24,547 nucleotides of DNA from an uncultured Clostridia bacterium (GTDB lineage: Bacteria; Bacillota; Clostridia; Christensenellales; CAG-138). The position numbers and the translations under genes were made by a program. Positions 23,075 to 24,547 of this stretch are shown here, piece by piece; the stretch's first letter is position 1, and every line of letters begins with the position of its first letter. The notes under the pieces were generated by a model, which searched no databases, was not told the DNA's origin, and was given only the letters and a program-made list of their open reading frames with translations. The DNA is taken from NCBI GenBank assembly GCA_946183765.1, contig CAMHDC010000001.1, forward strand, positions 1 to 24,547, given 5' to 3'.

Positions 23075-23968
23075 ATGTTCGGAAGACGGCCCGACGGACG
23101 CCGGATCGACAAGATTGATCCCGTCATGAAGATCACCCCCTACATTATGCCCGAGCGCAGCGACGCCCAGGTGTTTTTGAAGCACCGGGCGGATATGGAG
23201 CGTATGTCCGCCTATATCCGGGAGCAGGCCCAGAAGGGGGAGCGGATCAGCTATATGCAGATCATCGTGGCGGCCTACGTGCGCGCCGTCAGCAGCAACC
23301 CCTTCGTGAACCGCTTCATCGTGAACAAGCAGCTCTTCGCCCGGAACAACTGCTCCGCGGCCTTCACCCTGCTGAAGGTCCCCCACCGGCCGGATCTGGG
23401 GGAAGCGGTGGTGAAGATCAAGTTCGATCTGGCCGATACCCTCTATGACGTGCGGGACAGGATGGACGCCGCCGTCAGCGCCGCCCGGGGCGAAAACGAG
23501 CAGGGGCCGGGGTTCATCGACAAGCTCCTTTCCTTCGTGTTCGCGGTGCCGGGCCTCGCCACGGTGATCGTGGCCCTGGTGAAGTTCCTGGACCGGTACG
23601 GCATCTGCCCCAGGTTCCTCATCGAGGAGCTGCCCTTCCACGTGGGCATGTACATCACCAACACCGCCTCCATCGGTCTGCACGAGGTGAACCACCACAT
23701 CTACAACTTCGGCAACGTGGGCCTGTTCTTCGGCATGGGCACCTCGGAGCAGGTGGCTGTGGAGGAGGGCGGGGCCATCCGCCTCAAGCGTTTTTTGCCC
23801 ATCGGCATCACCGCGGACGAGCGGGTCTGCTCCGGCGCCCACTACGCCCGGTTCTTCGCCGACATGCGCCGGTATCTCGACCATCCGGAGCTGCTGGAAC
23901 AGCCTCCGGTCTCCGTCCGCTTCGACGAGGGCATGGAGTACCACGAGCCAAAACCGAAAAAAGCATAG
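23075..23968 (+). CDS. E2-acyltransferase-like protein lacking the catalytic His
   Basis: A 297-residue protein resembling the catalytic domain of 2-oxo acid dehydrogenase E2 and chloramphenicol acetyltransferase. Family-like parts are ISYMQIIVAAYVRAVSSNPFVNRF (about 58-81), then FGNVGLFFGMGTSEQVAVEE, and the end region FLPIGITADERVCSGAHYARFFADMRRYLDHPELL. In true E2 the motif is DHRxxDG with a catalytic His; here it reads DERVCSG (248-254), with Glu in place of His and Ser in place of Asp. No lipoyl or subunit-binding domain is present. The ATG at 23075 was chosen because it has GAAAGAGG upstream; the open frame starts at 22988. It has its own promoter and terminator. Activity as an acyltransferase is doubtful; a scaffold or alternative-chemistry role is possible. 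Confidence 0.75.
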   Translation: MFGRRPDGRRIDKIDPVMKITPYIMPERSDAQVFLKHRADMERMSAYIREQAQKGERISYMQIIVAAYVRAVSSNPFVNRFIVNKQLFARNNCSAAFTLLKVPHRPDLGEAVVKIKFDLADTLYDVRDRMDAAVSAARGENEQGPGFIDKLLSFVFAVPGLATVIVALVKFLDRYGICPRFLIEELPFHVGMYITNTASIGLHEVNHHIYNFGNVGLFFGMGTSEQVAVEEGGAIRLKRFLPIGITADERVCSGAHYARFFADMRRYLDHPELLEQPPVSVRFDEGMEYHEPKPKKA

Positions 23969-23982
23969 GAATCTTACCCAAC

Positions 23983-24008
23983 GGCGCGGCGAAAACCGCG
24001 CCTTTTTT
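23983..24008 (+). terminator. Intrinsic terminator after the E2-like gene
   Basis: GGCGCGG (23983-23989) pairs with CCGCGCC (23996-24002) around CGAAAA, followed by six T. The -35 of the next promoter begins one base after the T-run. Confidence 0.92.
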
Positions 24009-24009
24009 G

Positions 24010-24038
24010 TTGACAAACCCGGGTGGCAGGTTTATACT
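24010..24038 (+). promoter_or_regulatory. Promoter of the metal-efflux operon
   Basis: A perfect TTGACA (24010-24015), a 17-base spacer, and TATACT (24033-24038). The operator palindrome begins at the next base, so repressor binding would block transcription initiation. Confidence 0.9.
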
Positions 24039-24064
24039 AACATATGAACAGATGTTCATATGTT
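24039..24064. promoter_or_regulatory. ArsR/CadC-type operator, 12-2-12 palindrome
   Basis: AACATATGAACA (24039-24050) and its exact reverse complement TGTTCATATGTT (24053-24064) flank the two bases GA. The ATATGAACA half-site resembles the operators of the CadC/SmtB group. It covers the predicted transcription start and precedes the repressor ATG by about 20 bases, in keeping with autoregulation relieved by metal. Confidence 0.9.
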
Positions 24065-24083
24065 TTAGAAAGGAAGGGGACCA

Positions 24084-24467
24084 ATGGCGAAAAGGGATCA
24101 CGCGGAGGTGTGCGCGGAGGTGTGCACGCACCCGGAGATATTGGAGAAGGTGGCGCCGGAGATGCCCGACGAGGAGCGGCTGTACGACCTGGCGGAGCTG
24201 TTCAAGGTGTTCGGGGACACCACCCGCATCCGGATTCTATATGTGTTGTTCGAGTCGGAGATGTGCGTATGCGACATCGCGGAACTCCTCAACATGACCC
24301 AGTCCGCCATCTCCCACCAGCTGCGCATATTGAAGCAGGCGCACCTGGTCCGCAGCCGCCGGGACGGGAAGACCGTCTTCTACGCCTTGGACGACGACCA
24401 CGTCCGCACCGTCATCGGTCAGGGCATGGAGCATATCGAAGAAAAGCATGGGAGGAGAAAAGCATGA
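24084..24467 (+). CDS. Metal-sensing ArsR-family repressor (CadC/SmtB-like)
   Basis: A 127-residue winged-helix repressor. The DNA-binding helix region is DIAELLNMTQSAISHQLRILKQAHLV, then the wing SRRDGKTVFYALD. The N-terminal Cys pair C10/C14 and the C61-V-C63 motif match the alpha3N thiolate site of S. aureus pI258 CadC (C7, C11, C58, C60). D104, H106, H117 and E120 match its alpha5 site (D101, H103, H114, E117), with the same offset of three throughout. It therefore probably senses Cd, Pb or Zn. The ATG has AAAGGAAGGGG upstream. The stop overlaps the ATG of the ATPase gene by four bases. The symbol cadC is plausible but left out because metal specificity is unproven. Confidence 0.93.
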   Translation: MAKRDHAEVCAEVCTHPEILEKVAPEMPDEERLYDLAELFKVFGDTTRIRILYVLFESEMCVCDIAELLNMTQSAISHQLRILKQAHLVRSRRDGKTVFYALDDDHVRTVIGQGMEHIEEKHGRRKA

Positions 24468-24547
24468 AGAAGACCTACAAGATCGACGTTGACTGCGCCA
24501 ACTGCGCCAACCTCATGGAGGAGGCCGCCAAGGCGACCCCCGGCGTA
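24464..24547 (+). CDS. Heavy-metal P-type ATPase, N-terminal fragment
   Basis: Only the first 28 codons are in the window; the gene continues past the right edge. The start MKKTYKIDVDCANCANLMEE has a CxxC metal-binding pair in the style of a heavy-metal-associated domain of CadA/ZntA exporters. It overlaps the repressor stop by four bases and has a GGGAGGAG ribosome-binding site. With a CadC-like repressor directly upstream, an efflux ATPase for Cd/Zn/Pb is the likeliest reading. A free-standing metallochaperone cannot be excluded from this fragment. Confidence 0.75.
   Translation, partial: MKKTYKIDVDCANCANLMEEAAKATPGV

Noticed and set aside
1..24547. CRISPR array, insertion sequence or tRNA gene
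   Set aside because: No regularly spaced direct repeats, transposase-like protein, target-site duplication or cloverleaf pattern was seen on reading both strands; a dedicated scan was not possible.

Overview
The window is GC-rich and tightly packed, and reads as a chromosomal segment of a high-GC member of the Clostridia, most likely an Oscillospiraceae-type gut bacterium. The reasons are the dnaX-ybaB-recR block in its usual Firmicutes order, a YtxC-like sporulation protein, and proteins of the DUF436/YwlG, DUF975, DUF3592 and DUF4358 families that I associate with Firmicutes. No phage, transposon, tRNA, rRNA or CRISPR array was seen. No gene-free stretch exceeds about 150 bases.

Layout. 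(1) 1-2224: a DUF436 (YwlG-like) gene on the minus strand, diverging from mutY and a small DUF3592 membrane protein. (2) 2304-5863: a YtxC-like gene with a possible hairpin over its start codon, then dnaX-ybaB-recR (replication clamp loading, nucleoid association, recombinational repair), closed by a strong terminator. (3) 5925-8492: two single-gene units, an XRE-type regulator with a helical repeat-like C-terminal part and a lysA-type diaminopimelate decarboxylase, each with its own promoter and terminator. (4) 8513-12132, minus strand: a Na/phosphate symporter-PhoU fusion, rsmA (ksgA) and a DUF2975-like membrane protein, apparently one operon. (5) 12206-15803, minus strand: a membrane-anchored carboxylesterase followed by a secreted GLUG / Cys-pair / Big2 protein with a Trp-rich C-terminal tail. 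(6) 15860-21315, plus strand, divergent from region 5: a DUF4358 lipoprotein, an MBOAT O-acyltransferase and a DHHW (AlgJ/AlgX-like) protein, running without a visible break into pepT and three small proteins (DUF5655-like, DUF1905 and an unknown). (7) 21329-23968: a Cys-pair four-helix membrane protein, a DUF975 membrane protein and an E2-acyltransferase-like protein lacking the catalytic His. (8) 24010 to the end: a CadC/SmtB-type metal-sensing ArsR repressor with a perfect palindromic operator, overlapping the start of a heavy-metal P-type ATPase that runs off the window.

How the genes may work together. The most interesting part is regions 5 and 6. An extracytoplasmic acyl-transfer module (MBOAT plus DHHW plus lipoprotein) sits back to back, across 150 bases, with a membrane-anchored esterase whose catalytic domain is predicted to face outward, and with a secreted surface protein. 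This may be a write/erase pair acting on O-acyl groups of a cell-surface glycan; that pairing is inference. Region 8 is a self-contained metal-efflux switch whose sensor appears to keep both classical metal sites.

Many promoters carry an extended -10 of the form TGn-TATACT. All family calls come from reading the translations and from memory of the families; no database search was run.
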